The notes: generated from the letters alone by a model not told the origin. DNA of 64,000 nt from Rhodoplanes sp. (GCF_013377085.1 NZ_JACAAX010000008.1:1-64000), one strand, 5' to 3'. Positions 9,285 through 19,134 are shown, counted from the stretch's first letter. Made by a program: numbers and translations.

Positions 9285-11195
9285 ATGCTCCGCGGATTGC
9301 GAAAAGCCTCATCCAACTGGCTCGGCAAGGTCATCATGGCCGCCGTGGTCACGTTCCTGGTCATCAGCTTCGTCGTCTGGGGGATCGGCGACATCTTCCG
9401 CGGCTTCGGCGTCTCGACGGTCGCGACGATCGGCAACAGCGAGATCACGGTCGAGCAGTTCCGCCAGTTCTACAACGACCGGCTGCAGCAATACGGCCGC
9501 CAGCTCGGCCGTCCGATCACGGCCGACCAGGCCCGCGCCGCCGGGCTCGACCGGCAGATCCTCTCGACCCTGATCGCCGAGGCCGTGCTCGACGAGCGCG
9601 CCCGCCAGCTCGGGCTCGGCATCTCGGATGCCGAGGTGGTCCGCCAGGTCATGCAGGATCCGACGTTCCGGGGCGCCAACGGCCAGTTCGACCAGACCCG
9701 CTTCGCCTATCTGATCCGCCAGGCCGGCTACACCGAGCAGCGATTCATCTCCGAGCAGCGCCGCATCTCGCTGCGCCGCCAGCTCGCCGGCGCGATCGGC
9801 GGCGACGTCAAGGCGCCCCAGGCCATGGCCGAGGCGCTGACCCGCTACGAGAACGAGGCGCGGTTCATCGACTATGTCGTGCTCGACGCCGCCAAGGCGG
9901 GCGACATCCCGGCGCCGACCCAAGAGCAGCTCCAGGCCTATTACGACCAGCGCAAGTTCCTGTTCCGCGCGCCCGAGTTCCGCAAGCTGCTGCTCCTCAC
10001 GCTGTCGCCCGAGGAGATCGCCCGCACGGCCGAGGTGAGCGACGACGACGCCAAGAAGGCCTTCGAGGCGCGCGCCAGCCGCTACACCACGCCGGAGAAG
10101 CGGCAACTGCAGCAGATCTCTTTCCCGACCATCGAGGAGGCCCAGGCCGCCCACGAGAAGCTCGCCGGCGGCCTGAGCTTCGAGGCGCTCGCGGCCGAGC
10201 GCAACGTCGCCCCCACCGACCTCGACCTCGGGCTGGTGGCCAAGGCCGAGATGCTCGACCCGGCGATCGCCGCGGCGGCCTTCGGCCTGCCCGACGGCGG
10301 CGTCAGCGCCCCCGTCAAGGGCCGCTTCACCACCGCGATCGTGCGGGTCGGCAAGATCGAGCCCGGCCACGCGACGCCGTTCGCCGAGGTCGCACCGCAG
10401 ATCAAGAAGGACCTCGCGCTGGAGCGCGCCAAGGCCACGCTGGCGGAGCTGCGCGACAAGGTCGAGGACGAGCTCGCCGGCGGCCAGCGGCTCGACGAGA
10501 TCGGCCAGAAGCTCAAGCTGCCGGTGCAGATTATCGCGGCGGTCGACCGCTCCGGCCGCGCCCCCGACGGCCAGGCCGTGACGCTGCCGAAGGACATCGA
10601 CGTGCTCGGCCCGGCCTTCGCGTCGCAGGTCGGCATCGAGAACGAGGCCGTGACGCTGCCGGGCGGCGGCTATGTCTGGTACGAGGTCGACAGCGTGACG
10701 CCGTCGCGCGAGCGCCCCTTCGACGAGGTCAAGGACCGGGTCGCCGAACGCTGGCGCAACGACGAGATCGCCACGCGGCTGACCGCCAAGGCGACCGAGA
10801 TCGCCGACAAGCTGAAGGGCGGCGCCTGGCTGGCCGAGGTCGCGGCCACCGATGGGCTCAAGGTCGAGTCCGCGCCCGGCCTCGGGCGGCGCAGCGGCGG
10901 GCCGCTGCCCCCCGAGGTGATCGCCCAGGTGTTCAAGACCCCGAAGGACGGCGTCGGCACCGCCATCGGCACCAGCCCGACCGAGCGCATCGTGTTCCGG
11001 GTGACCGACGTCAAGCCGCCGCCGTTCGACGCCGAGGCGGACGTCACCAAGAAGCTGCTCGACCAGTTGCGAAACGCCTATTCGGACGACGTGATGGCGC
11101 AATATGTCGGCCAGCTACAGTCCGACCTCAAGGTCAAGATCAACCAGGCGGCGCTGGCCCAGGCGGTCGGACGGGGCTCGGCCGACCAGCCGTAA
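9285..11195 (+). CDS. ppiD: PpiD/SurA-type membrane-anchored peptidyl-prolyl isomerase-like chaperone
   Basis: Periplasmic folding helper anchored in the inner membrane near the Sec exit. The 636-residue product has a short cytoplasmic N-terminus and one transmembrane helix (about 16-36, MAAVVTFLVISFVVWGIGDIF). A SurA_N-like helical domain follows (VATIGNSEITVEQFRQFYN...), then a parvulin-like domain at roughly 250-370 (TPEKRQLQQISF, AHEKLAGGLSFEALA, GLPDGGVSAPVKGRF). A long C-terminal helical region with a second degenerate parvulin-like segment ends the protein. AGGA just before ATG 9285 decides the start. trpE follows 29 bases later and probably shares the transcript, an order found in relatives. 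Confidence 0.92.
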   Translation: MLRGLRKASSNWLGKVIMAAVVTFLVISFVVWGIGDIFRGFGVSTVATIGNSEITVEQFRQFYNDRLQQYGRQLGRPITADQARAAGLDRQILSTLIAEAVLDERARQLGLGISDAEVVRQVMQDPTFRGANGQFDQTRFAYLIRQAGYTEQRFISEQRRISLRRQLAGAIGGDVKAPQAMAEALTRYENEARFIDYVVLDAAKAGDIPAPTQEQLQAYYDQRKFLFRAPEFRKLLLLTLSPEEIARTAEVSDDDAKKAFEARASRYTTPEKRQLQQISFPTIEEAQAAHEKLAGGLSFEALAAERNVAPTDLDLGLVAKAEMLDPAIAAAAFGLPDGGVSAPVKGRFTTAIVRVGKIEPGHATPFAEVAPQIKKDLALERAKATLAELRDKVEDELAGGQRLDEIGQKLKLPVQIIAAVDRSGRAPDGQAVTLPKDIDVLGPAFASQVGIENEAVTLPGGGYVWYEVDSVTPSRERPFDEVKDRVAERWRNDEIATRLTAKATEIADKLKGGAWLAEVAATDGLKVESAPGLGRRSGGPLPPEVIAQVFKTPKDGVGTAIGTSPTERIVFRVTDVKPPPFDAEADVTKKLLDQLRNAYSDDVMAQYVGQLQSDLKVKINQAALAQAVGRGSADQP

Positions 11196-11224
11196 GCGCA
11201 AGCGAGCCGCAAGCGTTAAGCGAC

Positions 11225-12742
11225 ATGCAGATCGAACCGCAGGCCGGAGCCTTTGTCGACGCCTATGGGCGCGGCATCGCCCAGGTGGTGTCGACCACGC
11301 TGGTGGCCGACCTCGAGACGCCGGTCTCCGCCTTCATCAAGGTGGCGGAGGGAAAGCCCGCGAGCTTCCTGCTCGAATCGGTCGAGGGCGGTGCCGTGCG
11401 GGGCCGCTACTCGATCATCGGGCTCGATCCCGACCTCGTCTTCCGCATCGTCGCGGGCAAGGCCGAGATCGTCCGCCCGGTCCGCGACCAGCCCGATGTC
11501 GTCACGCCCTGCCCCGAGCCGCCGCTCGCGGCGCTCCGCAACGTGATCGCCGACAGCCGCATCGCGCTCCCCGACACCCTGCCGCCGATGGCGGCCGGCG
11601 TGTTCGGCTATCTCGGCTACGACACGGTGCGGCTGATGGAGGATCTGGGGCCGCCCAACCCCGACCCGATCGGCATCCCGGACGCCGTGCTGGTACGGCC
11701 GACCGTCGTCATCGTGTTCGACGCCGTCAAGGACACCGTCACGCTGGTGACGCCGGTGCGGCCCGATCCCGCCGTGCCGGCCCGCGTCGCCTATGCGCGC
11801 GCCGTCGAGCGGCTGACCGCCGTGGTCGACGCGCTCGACCGGCCGCTGCTCAAGGAGCCGGCCGGCGACCTGTCGGAAGCGCTCGACACGCCGCCCGTGT
11901 CAAACACCACGGCGGACGAGTACGCCGAGATGGTGCGGCGGGCCAAGGAGTACATCGCCGCCGGCGACATTTTTCAGGTCGTGCTGGCGCAGCGCTTTTC
12001 GACGCCGTTCGCGCTGCCCCCGTTCGCCCTCTACCGCGCGCTCAGGCGGGTCAATCCGGCCCCCTTCCTGTTCTTCCTCGATTTCGGCGGCTACGCCGTG
12101 GTCGGCTCCAGCCCCGAGATCCTGGTGCGGGTGCGAGAAAACACCGTGACGATCCGGCCGATCGCCGGCACGCGGCCGCGCGGAAATACGCCGCACGAGG
12201 ACAAGGCGCTGGAGGAGGAGCTTCTGGCCGATCCGAAGGAATGCGCCGAGCACCTGATGCTGCTCGACCTCGGCCGCAACGATGTCGGCCGCGTCGCCGC
12301 GATCGGCACCGTCACGGTGACGGACCAGTTCTTCGTCGAGCGCTACAGCCAGGTGATGCACATCGTCTCCAATGTCGAGGGGAGGCTCGCCTCCTCGAAT
12401 GATGCCCTCGATGCGCTCGCCGCTGGGTTTCCCGCCGGCACCGTCTCGGGTGCGCCGAAGGTGCGGGCGATGCAGATCATCGACGAGCTGGAGACGGAGA
12501 AGCGCGGGCTCTATGCCGGCTGCGTCGGCTACTTCTCGGCCGCCGGCGAGATGGATAGCTGCATCGTGCTGCGCACCGCGCTGGTCAAGGACGGCACCAT
12601 GTATGTCCAGGCCGGCGCCGGCATCGTGGCGGACTCCAACCCGGCCGCCGAGCAGCAGGAATGCGTCAACAAGGCCAAGGCTTTGTTCCGCGCCGCCGAG
12701 GAAGCCCGAAGGTTCGCCAGCGCGGCGAAGCGCGGGCAGTGA
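11225..12742 (+). CDS. trpE: Anthranilate synthase component I
   Basis: Chorismate-binding subunit that, with TrpG-supplied ammonia, makes anthranilate in tryptophan synthesis. The 505-residue length is typical. The N-terminal part carries the Trp feedback motif LLES (about 49-52). The C-terminal catalytic domain has EYAEMVRRAKEYIAAGDIFQVV, PAPFLFFLDFGGYAVVGSSPE, the IRPIAGTRPRG box, LLADPKECAEHLMLLDLGRND and AGFPAGTVSGAPKVRAM. ATG 11225 is 29 bases after ppiD; the ribosome site is weak. No leader attenuator fits in that gap, and trpGDC lies 8.7 kb away, so the trp genes are split. Confidence 0.97.
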   Translation: MQIEPQAGAFVDAYGRGIAQVVSTTLVADLETPVSAFIKVAEGKPASFLLESVEGGAVRGRYSIIGLDPDLVFRIVAGKAEIVRPVRDQPDVVTPCPEPPLAALRNVIADSRIALPDTLPPMAAGVFGYLGYDTVRLMEDLGPPNPDPIGIPDAVLVRPTVVIVFDAVKDTVTLVTPVRPDPAVPARVAYARAVERLTAVVDALDRPLLKEPAGDLSEALDTPPVSNTTADEYAEMVRRAKEYIAAGDIFQVVLAQRFSTPFALPPFALYRALRRVNPAPFLFFLDFGGYAVVGSSPEILVRVRENTVTIRPIAGTRPRGNTPHEDKALEEELLADPKECAEHLMLLDLGRNDVGRVAAIGTVTVTDQFFVERYSQVMHIVSNVEGRLASSNDALDALAAGFPAGTVSGAPKVRAMQIIDELETEKRGLYAGCVGYFSAAGEMDSCIVLRTALVKDGTMYVQAGAGIVADSNPAAEQQECVNKAKALFRAAEEARRFASAAKRGQ

Positions 12743-12853
12743 CGACTTCGCAGGGTGGATGAGGCGCGAAGCGCCGTAATCCGCCGTTCTTGCCCGCGTC
12801 CTGCGGCGGGTCACCGCGCTTCTCGGCTGACCCGCCCACGATGTCCTGGCCTC

Positions 12854-12976
12854 CCCTCATGGTGAGGAGCGATCCGCAGGATCGCGTCTCGAACCATGAG
12901 GCCGCTGAGGCCCGCGCCGCGGCCGCCCCCGCCCTTCGAGACGCCCGCTGCGCGGGCTCCTCGGGACGAGGGCGGT
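12854..12976. repeat. Palindromic repeat, family B, copy 1
   Basis: Two hairpin units in tandem. CCTCATGGTGAGGAGC pairs with the later TCTCGAACCATGAGG. GCCCTTCGAGACGCCCGC carries a GCGGGC partner and a CTCCTCGGGACGAGG end. Further copies are at 26597-26702 and 60007-60103. It fills the gap between the convergent trpE and icmF; nothing else is visible in 12743-13000. Confidence 0.8.
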
Positions 12977-13000
12977 GAGGGGCCGGCATGATCGCGCCGG

Positions 13001-16000
13001 TCACACGTTCCGCCGGTACTGGCCGCCCACCTCGAACAGCGCCGTCGCGATCTGGCCGAGCGAGCAGCAGCGCACCGCGTCCATCAGCACGGCGAACATG
13101 TTGTCCCCGCGGGTCGCCGCCGCCTGGAGACGGGCCAGCGCCGGCCTGCTTTCGGCCGCGTGCCGGGACTGGAAATCGCGCAGGCGCGTGATCTGCGAGT
13201 GCTTCTCTTCCGCGGTCGAGCGCACCAGGCCGCACGAAAAGTCGGCAGCGGCTTCCGGCATCGCACGCAAAAACGTGTTGACGCCGACGATCGGCAGCGA
13301 CCCGTCGTGTTTCATTTGTTCGTAGGCGAGCGACTCGTCCTGGATCCTGCTGCGCTGATAGCCGGTCTCCATGGCGCCGAGCACGCCGCCGCGCGCCGCG
13401 ATGGCGTCGAACTCCCTCAGCACCGCCTCCTCGACCAAGTCGGTCAGCTCCTCGATCAGGAACGAGCCCTGGTTCGGGTTCTGATTCTTGGCGACCCCCC
13501 ATTCGCGATTGAGGACGAGCTGGATCGCCAGCGCGCGCCGCACGCTGTCCTCGGTCGGCGTCGTCACCGCCTCGTCGAAGGCGTTGGTGTGCAGCGAGTT
13601 GCAGTTGTCGTAGATGGCGAGCAGCGCCTGCAGCGTGGTGCGGATATCGTTGAACGCCATCTCCTGCGCATGCAGCGAACGGCCCGACGTCTGGATGTGG
13701 TATTTCAGCTTCTGAGACCGCTCGTTTCCGCCGTAGCGGTGTTTCATCGCGATCGCCCAGATGCGGCGCGCGACCCGGCCGATGACGGCGTATTCCGGAT
13801 CCATCCCGTTGGAGAAGAAGAACGACAGGTTGGGGGCGAAGTCGTCGATGCACATGCCGCGCGCCAGGTAGGCCTCGACGTAAGTAAAACCGTTGGCGAG
13901 CGTGAAGGCGAGCTGGGAGATCGGGTTCGCGCCGGCCTCGGCGATGTGATAGCCGGAGATCGACACCGAGTAGAAGTTGCGGATGGCGTTCTCGACGAAA
14001 TACGCCTGCACGTCGCCCATCAGTCTGAGGGCGAAGTCGGTCGAGAAGATGCAGGTGTTCTGGCCCTGGTCCTCCTTCAGGATGTCGGCCTGCACGGTGC
14101 CGCGCACAGTAGCGAGCGTTTTTGCGCGCAACGCCGCCGCCTCGGCGTCGGTCGGATCGCGGCCCTCGCGGTCGCGGAAGAGACCGCGCTGCTGGTCGAT
14201 CGCGGTGTCGAGGAACATCGCCAGGATGACCGGCGCCGGGCCGTTGATGGTCATCGACACCGAGGTCGCCGGATCGCAAAGGTCGAAGCCGGAATAGAGG
14301 ACCTTCATGTCGTCCAGCGTCGCGATCGACACCCCGGAGTTCCCGATCTTTCCGAAAATGTCCGGCCGCTCGTCCGGATCGGCGCCGTAGAGCGTGACGG
14401 AATCGAACGCCGTCGACAGGCGCTTGGCCGGCATGCCTTCCGACAGCATGTGAAAACGGCGGTTGGTCCGGAACGCGTCGCCCTCCCCGGCGAACATCCG
14501 GGTCGGATCTTCGCTCTCGCGCTTGAAGGCGAACACGCCGGCCGTGAACGGAAACGCGCCCGGCACGTTCTCGCGCAAGAGCCAGGCGAGGATTTCGCCG
14601 TCGTCTTGCCAGCGCGGCAGCGCGACCTTGGGCACAGGCGTGCCCGACAGGGTCGTCTGCACGAGGCCGTTGCGCGTCTCCCTGCCCGGCGCGGCCGTGA
14701 TCATCTCGGTACCGCGATAGCGCTCGACCGTGGCGGGCCACGCCGCCAGCAGGTCGCGGCTTTCGGGATCGAGCTGCACCTCCTTGCTGGCGATCAGCGC
14801 CGTGATATCGGCGTCGGCGCCGCCGCACGTCTGCAGAAGCGCGCGGCTGCGCAACAGCGCCTGCCGGTCGCGGGCGACGGCACACTGCGCGGCGGCGTGC
14901 CGGTGATGGGCACGGACCGTCTCGGCGACGTCGGCGAGATAGCGGCTTCGCTCGGGCGGCACCACCGCGCGGGCGGCCGATGCCTGTCTGACCGAAACCC
15001 GCGGCAGCCGCCGCTCGCCGCCGGGCAGCCCGAGGCCGGCCAACCGGTCCGCGATCGCCTGGTAGAGCGCCGTCACGCCGTCGTCGTCGAAGCGCGCCGC
15101 GATCGTGCCGTACACCGGCATGTCCTCGGGCCGCCGGTCGAACAGACCGCGATTGCGCTGAACCTGTTTGCGGACGTCGTGCAGGGCGTCCTCGGCGCCT
15201 CGACGCTCGAACTTGTTGATGGCGACGAAGTCGGCGAAGTCCAGCATGTCGATCTTCTCGAGCTGGGTCGCGGCGCCGAACTCCGGAGTCATCACGTAGA
15301 CCGAGAGGTCGGCGATCCCGGTGATCGCGGTGTCGCCCTGCCCGATCCCCGAGGTTTCGACGATGACGAGATCGAAACCGGCCGCCTTGCAGGCCGCGAC
15401 GGCGTCCGGGACGGCGCGGGACAGCGCCGATCCGGCCTCGCGGGTCGCCAGCGACCGCATGTAGATGTTCGGATGATGCAGCGCATTCATCCGGATGCGA
15501 TCGCCGAGCAGCGCCCCGCCCGATCGGCGCCGCGACGGATCGACGGCCAGCACGGCGATCTTCAGCGCGTCCTGATGGTCGAGGCGGAAGCGCCGCAAGA
15601 GCTCGTCGGTCAGGCTCGACTTGCCGGAGCCGCCGGTGCCGGTCAGGCCGAGCACCGGAACCTGCCTTTGCCCGGCGTCGACCAGCACGGCCCTGATCTC
15701 GGCCGGACAGGCCTCGTTCTCGCACGCCGTGATGATGCGCGCGAGCGCACGGCGGTCGCCGCGCGTGAACGCCAGCGGATCCGCCGGCAGCCGCGCGCAA
15801 AGGTCGACGTCGGCGCGCGCCATCACGTCGTCGATCATCCCCTGCAGGCCCATGGCCTGGCCGTCCTGCGGCGTGTAGATGCGCTCGACCCCGCGGGCGT
15901 GCAGGGCCGCCACCTCGGCCGGGACGATGACGCCGCCGCCGCCGCCGAAAACCTTGATGTCGGAGGCGCCGGCCTGCCGCAGCAGGTCGATCATGTAGCC

Positions 16001-16306
16001 GAAGAACTCGATGTGGCCGCCCTGATAGGACGTCACCGCGATCCCCTGGACATCCTCCTGGAGCGCCGCGTCGACGATCTCCTCGACCGAGCGGTTGTGG
16101 CCGAGATGGATCACCTCGGCGCCGCCCGACTGCAGGATCCGCCGCATGAGGTTGATCGAGGCGTCGTGACCGTCGAACAGGCTCGCCGCGGTGACGAACC
16201 GCAGCTTGTGGCGAGGCCGGTAGGCGGTCGCCGCCGGTACCTGCGGAGCCGGGGAGATGCGGGTCGCGCCCGTCACGGTCGTCGCGGTCGATGTCGGCTG
16301 GTTCAT
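13001..16306 (-). CDS. icmF: Fused isobutyryl-CoA mutase with G-protein chaperone
   Basis: Adenosylcobalamin-dependent radical enzyme interconverting isobutyryl-CoA and n-butyryl-CoA. The 1101-residue product shows the IcmF order. The N-terminal B12 domain (about 35-165) has the lower-ligand His in [10 protein letters not shown] (about 44-53). The MeaB-like GTPase has a P-loop GTGGSGKS (223-230), [11 protein letters not shown] and NKFERRG. The C-terminal mutase barrel starts near 570, with [26 protein letters not shown] and [11 protein letters not shown]. The Phe in GVFAF and Gln in DQGQN are where methylmalonyl-CoA mutase has Tyr and Arg, in line with an unbranched-acid substrate; I could not align this rigorously. 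ATG 16306 overlaps the stop of the upstream LysR relic (ATGA). mmsA and mmsB relics nearby point to valine catabolism. Confidence 0.93.
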   Translation of the reverse strand: MNQPTSTATTVTGATRISPAPQVPAATAYRPRHKLRFVTAASLFDGHDASINLMRRILQSGGAEVIHLGHNRSVEEIVDAALQEDVQGIAVTSYQGGHIEFFGYMIDLLRQAGASDIKVFGGGGGVIVPAEVAALHARGVERIYTPQDGQAMGLQGMIDDVMARADVDLCARLPADPLAFTRGDRRALARIITACENEACPAEIRAVLVDAGQRQVPVLGLTGTGGSGKSSLTDELLRRFRLDHQDALKIAVLAVDPSRRRSGGALLGDRIRMNALHHPNIYMRSLATREAGSALSRAVPDAVAACKAAGFDLVIVETSGIGQGDTAITGIADLSVYVMTPEFGAATQLEKIDMLDFADFVAINKFERRGAEDALHDVRKQVQRNRGLFDRRPEDMPVYGTIAARFDDDGVTALYQAIADRLAGLGLPGGERRLPRVSVRQASAARAVVPPERSRYLADVAETVRAHHRHAAAQCAVARDRQALLRSRALLQTCGGADADITALIASKEVQLDPESRDLLAAWPATVERYRGTEMITAAPGRETRNGLVQTTLSGTPVPKVALPRWQDDGEILAWLLRENVPGAFPFTAGVFAFKRESEDPTRMFAGEGDAFRTNRRFHMLSEGMPAKRLSTAFDSVTLYGADPDERPDIFGKIGNSGVSIATLDDMKVLYSGFDLCDPATSVSMTINGPAPVILAMFLDTAIDQQRGLFRDREGRDPTDAEAAALRAKTLATVRGTVQADILKEDQGQNTCIFSTDFALRLMGDVQAYFVENAIRNFYSVSISGYHIAEAGANPISQLAFTLANGFTYVEAYLARGMCIDDFAPNLSFFFSNGMDPEYAVIGRVARRIWAIAMKHRYGGNERSQKLKYHIQTSGRSLHAQEMAFNDIRTTLQALLAIYDNCNSLHTNAFDEAVTTPTEDSVRRALAIQLVLNREWGVAKNQNPNQGSFLIEELTDLVEEAVLREFDAIAARGGVLGAMETGYQRSRIQDESLAYEQMKHDGSLPIVGVNTFLRAMPEAAADFSCGLVRSTAEEKHSQITRLRDFQSRHAAESRPALARLQAAATRGDNMFAVLMDAVRCCSLGQIATALFEVGGQYRRNV

Positions 16307-17229
16307 GGATGCAAAAACCTCGACATTCGAAAATAAACGCTCGGCGCGCAGACGCCCGCGTCGCCGCAGAAAGCCGAAGACGGCAGCTTACAAGAAAACC
16401 AGATCGTGCAACCAGTGATGTCGATCGACGCGGCGCCTCGCGCGGCTCGGCCGAACACGAACCGCTCCGTCGTGACCGCGTCGACGACGAAGGCGAACAC
16501 CGCGCCGACCCGGGCGATGGCGAGGATGTCGGTGTCGGCGACGATCCAACAGGTGCGGGAGACCGTCGCCGGGAGCACCCGCAGCAGGGCGGGATCGGCC
16601 TGTCCGACGAAGTCGTGCAGCGCGCCGACGCCGATGCCGGCGCGGACCGCTTCGAGCTGCCCGATCACGCTCGCAGACTCGAACCGTAGCCCGTCGGGTA
16701 TGCCGAACTCGCCCAGATAGTCGAGCCGGTCGGTGAACAGGAGATCCGGCACATAGCAGACGACCCGGTGGTCCCGCAGGTCGGCGACGGTGCCGATGGG
16801 AGCGTGCGCGGCCAGATCGTCGCGGCTCGCATAAAGGCCGAGCGTGTAGTCGGCCGGCCGCCGGACGTCGAGGCGCGACGCATCCGGCGGGTCGATCGTG
16901 ACGACGATGTCGGCTTCGCGCTTGGCCAGCGAAAAGACCCGCGGCAGCGGCACGAGCTGCACGGTCAGGTTCGGGTGGCGCGCCAACAGCGGGCCGAGCC
17001 GCCGGGCCAGGAACCAGGTGCCGAACCCGTCGGGCGCGCCGAACCGCACCGTGCCCGACAGCGCCGCGTCGGTGCCCGAAATGGCACTCTCGACGCCGAG
17101 CGCCGTAGTCTCCATGGCTTCCACGGCGGCCAGCAGCCGCTCGCCGGGCGCAGTCAGGCGGCAGCCCTGCGGATGGTGCTCGAACAGCGTGGTGCTCAGG
17201 CCGACCTCCAGGGCGCGCACCCGCGCCCA
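16303..17229 (-). pseudogene. LysR-type regulator lacking its DNA-binding domain
   Basis: The frame begins in mid-gene at about VRALEVGLSTTLFEHHPQGCR, the end of the LysR winged helix. The first 40 or so residues with the helix-turn-helix are missing. The effector domain is intact-looking (GTVRFGAPDGFGTWFLARRL, DIVVTIDPP, GIGVGALHDFVG), but its end runs on into an unusual tail ([16 protein letters not shown]...) up to the icmF start. No ATG with a ribosome site precedes the break; the only in-frame start is a TTG beyond it. The break coincides with the start of an mmsA fragment on the opposite strand, as a deletion between divergent genes would leave. A product, if made, could not bind DNA. 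Confidence 0.8.
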
Positions 17230-17345
17230 TCTCGACAAGGTGAAGAGCTACATCGACATCGGCATCGCCGAAGGAGCGACGCTCGCGGTCGACGGCCGCG
17301 GCTTCACCATGCAGGGCTACGAGACGGCTTCCTCCGTCGGCAAGA
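17222..17345 (+). pseudogene. mmsA: Internal fragment of methylmalonate-semialdehyde dehydrogenase (mmsA)
   Basis: Codons 17222-17323 read RTRAHLDKVKSYIDIGIAEG followed by ATLAVDGRGFTMQGYE. This matches the segment of CoA-acylating methylmalonate-semialdehyde dehydrogenase usually written 'AHLDKVKxYIDxGxxEGAxLxVDGRGFxxQGYE'. The family continues NGFFVGG; here GGCTTCCTC and GTCGGC can still be read but in shifted frames. Everything before and the roughly 170 residues after are gone. The left edge abuts the truncated LysR gene, so one deletion probably removed both N-terminal parts. A relic of the valine pathway next to mmsB. Confidence 0.8.
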
Positions 17346-17392
17346 GCCGGCGAGGCCGTTTCGGATCTCGGACCGATCGCCGATCGAATGCA

Positions 17393-18139
17393 CTATTTGG
17401 GGTCGATCATAGGCAGCCACCAGTTCCATGAATCCCTGTTGAGGCGGAACATGAGTCGTTTGGCTTGGCAGTCCCGGTCGGGGATGAAAACTTCAAATAT
17501 GGGATAGTCCTGCTTCCTGGTTCGGGTTCCGTTGCAGCCATTGAGCACGATACGCCCCGTGATGTCGTGGAACGAGCGGACGCCGTCCGGATAGGCTTCT
17601 TCCCAGTAGCCTCCCTTCGAACTCCAGTACCGCGGCGAGGGTGGCTTCTGGTCCTGCGGGATCATGATGGTGAACCCGTCATAGGTTTGAAGCGCGGCGG
17701 AGGTGTGCGTGTCGGGATCGGACGGCGGCTTTTCCCCGTTGGTTTGGATGCACGACGGATGTCTGCGCCAGTTAAGAAACTCGGCCCAGTTGCAAGGACG
17801 CCCGTCGAATGCGGCCCAAGCAGTGAATCCGAGGAACAAGACGAAGAATGCCGTCACGCTCCACAGCAAGAGCTCTCCGGCGATCCGGGCGCCGCGACTT
17901 CGCGCCGTCACGAGTCGCGAAAACGCAAACAGAAGGATCATTCCGACGAACACGAGAGAGATGAGAATGACGGCCGATCGGGTGTCCCCGGCGAAATGAC
18001 TGACTATCGCGGCGGCGGCCGCGATGCCGGCGACGCCAATCGCAAAGCGCAATGCCGGAACCCGCCGTTGCGCCTCGACGAGCACCTCCCAAGGATTCAG
18101 CGGGTTCGGGTTTGACGGCACCGGTGCTCTCCATTGCAT
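17393..18139 (-). CDS. Unknown protein with two membrane helices and a C-terminal extracytoplasmic domain (248 aa)
   Basis: Two hydrophobic helices (around residues 32-75, then 90-115) are followed by a soluble domain with several Trp, Tyr, Cys and Pro residues (CNWAEFLNWRRHPSC, YDGFTIMIPQDQKPP, YPIFEVFIPDRDCQAK, WNWWLPMI). The Cys pairs and aromatics suggest a folded domain outside the cytoplasm. No family recognised. ATG 18139 is chosen for the protein-like start MQWRAPVPSNP; TTG and ATG options further upstream would overlap mmsB. The gene sits between the mmsA and mmsB relics, on the other strand, and its codon use is less G/C-rich than its neighbours, so it may be an insertion. Confidence 0.55.
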   Translation of the reverse strand: MQWRAPVPSNPNPLNPWEVLVEAQRRVPALRFAIGVAGIAAAAAIVSHFAGDTRSAVILISLVFVGMILLFAFSRLVTARSRGARIAGELLLWSVTAFFVLFLGFTAWAAFDGRPCNWAEFLNWRRHPSCIQTNGEKPPSDPDTHTSAALQTYDGFTIMIPQDQKPPSPRYWSSKGGYWEEAYPDGVRSFHDITGRIVLNGCNGTRTRKQDYPIFEVFIPDRDCQAKRLMFRLNRDSWNWWLPMIDPK

Positions 18140-18219
18140 CGAGAAAAGAGGGTGTCGATACCGCAAGCCTACGGTGAGGCCGCGATCGATTGCAACCATC
18201 GCGCCCGTAATAAGGGAGC

Positions 18220-19110
18220 TTGCCAATACTCACCGTCGCATTCATCGGCCTCGGCAACATGGGCGGTCCGGTGGCCGCGAACCTGGTCAAGGCCGGGCAC
18301 GCGGTCCGCGGCGTCGATCTGGGCGCCGCCCATCTGGAGGCCGTCGCTGCAGCCGGGGTCGCGCCGAAAACCTCGGCGGCCGAGGCGGTCGCCGGCGCCG
18401 AGGTCGTGATCACCATGCTGCAGCCGGGCCCGCACGTGCTCGCCGTGTGGAGCGACGTGCTGGCCCATGCGGCACCCGGCACGCTCGTGATCGACTCCTC
18501 GACCATCGACCTCGACAGCGCCCGCAAAGCCCACGCGATGGCGGCCGAGCGCGGCTGTCGGTCGGTCGACGCGCCGGTGTCGGGCGGCACCGGCGGCGCC
18601 ACCGCCGCGACGCTGACTTCATGTGCGGCGGCGAGGCGACGGCGTTCGCGCGGGCCGAGACGCTGCTGGCCGCGATGGGCAAAAGAATCGTCCATTGCGG
18701 CCCAGCCGGAAACGGCCAGGCGGCAAAAATCTGCAACAACATGATCCTCGGCGTCTCGATGATCGCCGTGTGCGAGGCCTTCGTGCTCGGCGAAAAGCTC
18801 GGCCTGTCGCACCAGGCGCTGTTCGATGTCGCCTCGACCTCGTCGGGCCAGTGCTGGTCGCTGACCAGCTACTGCCCGGTCCCCGGCCCGGTGCCGGCCT
18901 CGCCGGCCAACCGCGACTAACAAGCCGGGCTTTTCCGTTGCCCTGATGCTGAAGGACCTGAAGATCGCCCAGGACGCCGCACAATCAGCGGGCGCGGCAA
19001 CGCCGCTCGGGGCAAACGCGGCCGCCCTCTACGACGCCTTCGCAGCGGCCGGCCACGGCGGCATGGATTTCTCGGCGATCGTCGACCTCGTGCGCCGCGG
19101 CCCGCACTGA
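18220..19110 (+). pseudogene. mmsB: 3-hydroxyisobutyrate dehydrogenase with two single-base frameshifts (mmsB)
   Basis: Three consecutive frames give one complete NAD-dependent 3-hydroxyisobutyrate dehydrogenase. 18220-18617: FIGLGNMGGPVAANLVKAG (Rossmann motif), then APVSGGTGGATAATLT. 18618-18920: FMCGGEATAFARAE, CGPAGNGQAAKICNNM with the catalytic Lys, to SPANRD. 18921-19110: KPGFSVALMLKDLKIAQDA to the stop. The first break is a missing base in what should read ACG CTG ACN TTC ATG. The second is an extra A in GACTAACAAG, where GAC TAC AAG is expected; it creates a TAA. The likely start is TTG 18220 after AAGGGAG. mmsB acts in valine degradation; its partner mmsA is also broken, which argues for real decay. 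Confidence 0.85.
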
Positions 19111-19134
19111 CGGCAGGCCGCGCGGACGGGGCCC

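Noticed and set aside
11196-11224. trp attenuator before trpE
   Set aside because: Only 29 bases, without a Trp-codon leader or alternative hairpins.
13160-16336. Plus-strand open frame of 1058 codons opposite icmF
   Set aside because: Antisense shadow rich in Arg, His and Asp; the other strand carries complete IcmF domains.
16307-16450. Possible cobalamin riboswitch before icmF
   Set aside because: No B12-box or conserved junction helices seen; the bases belong to the end of the LysR relic.
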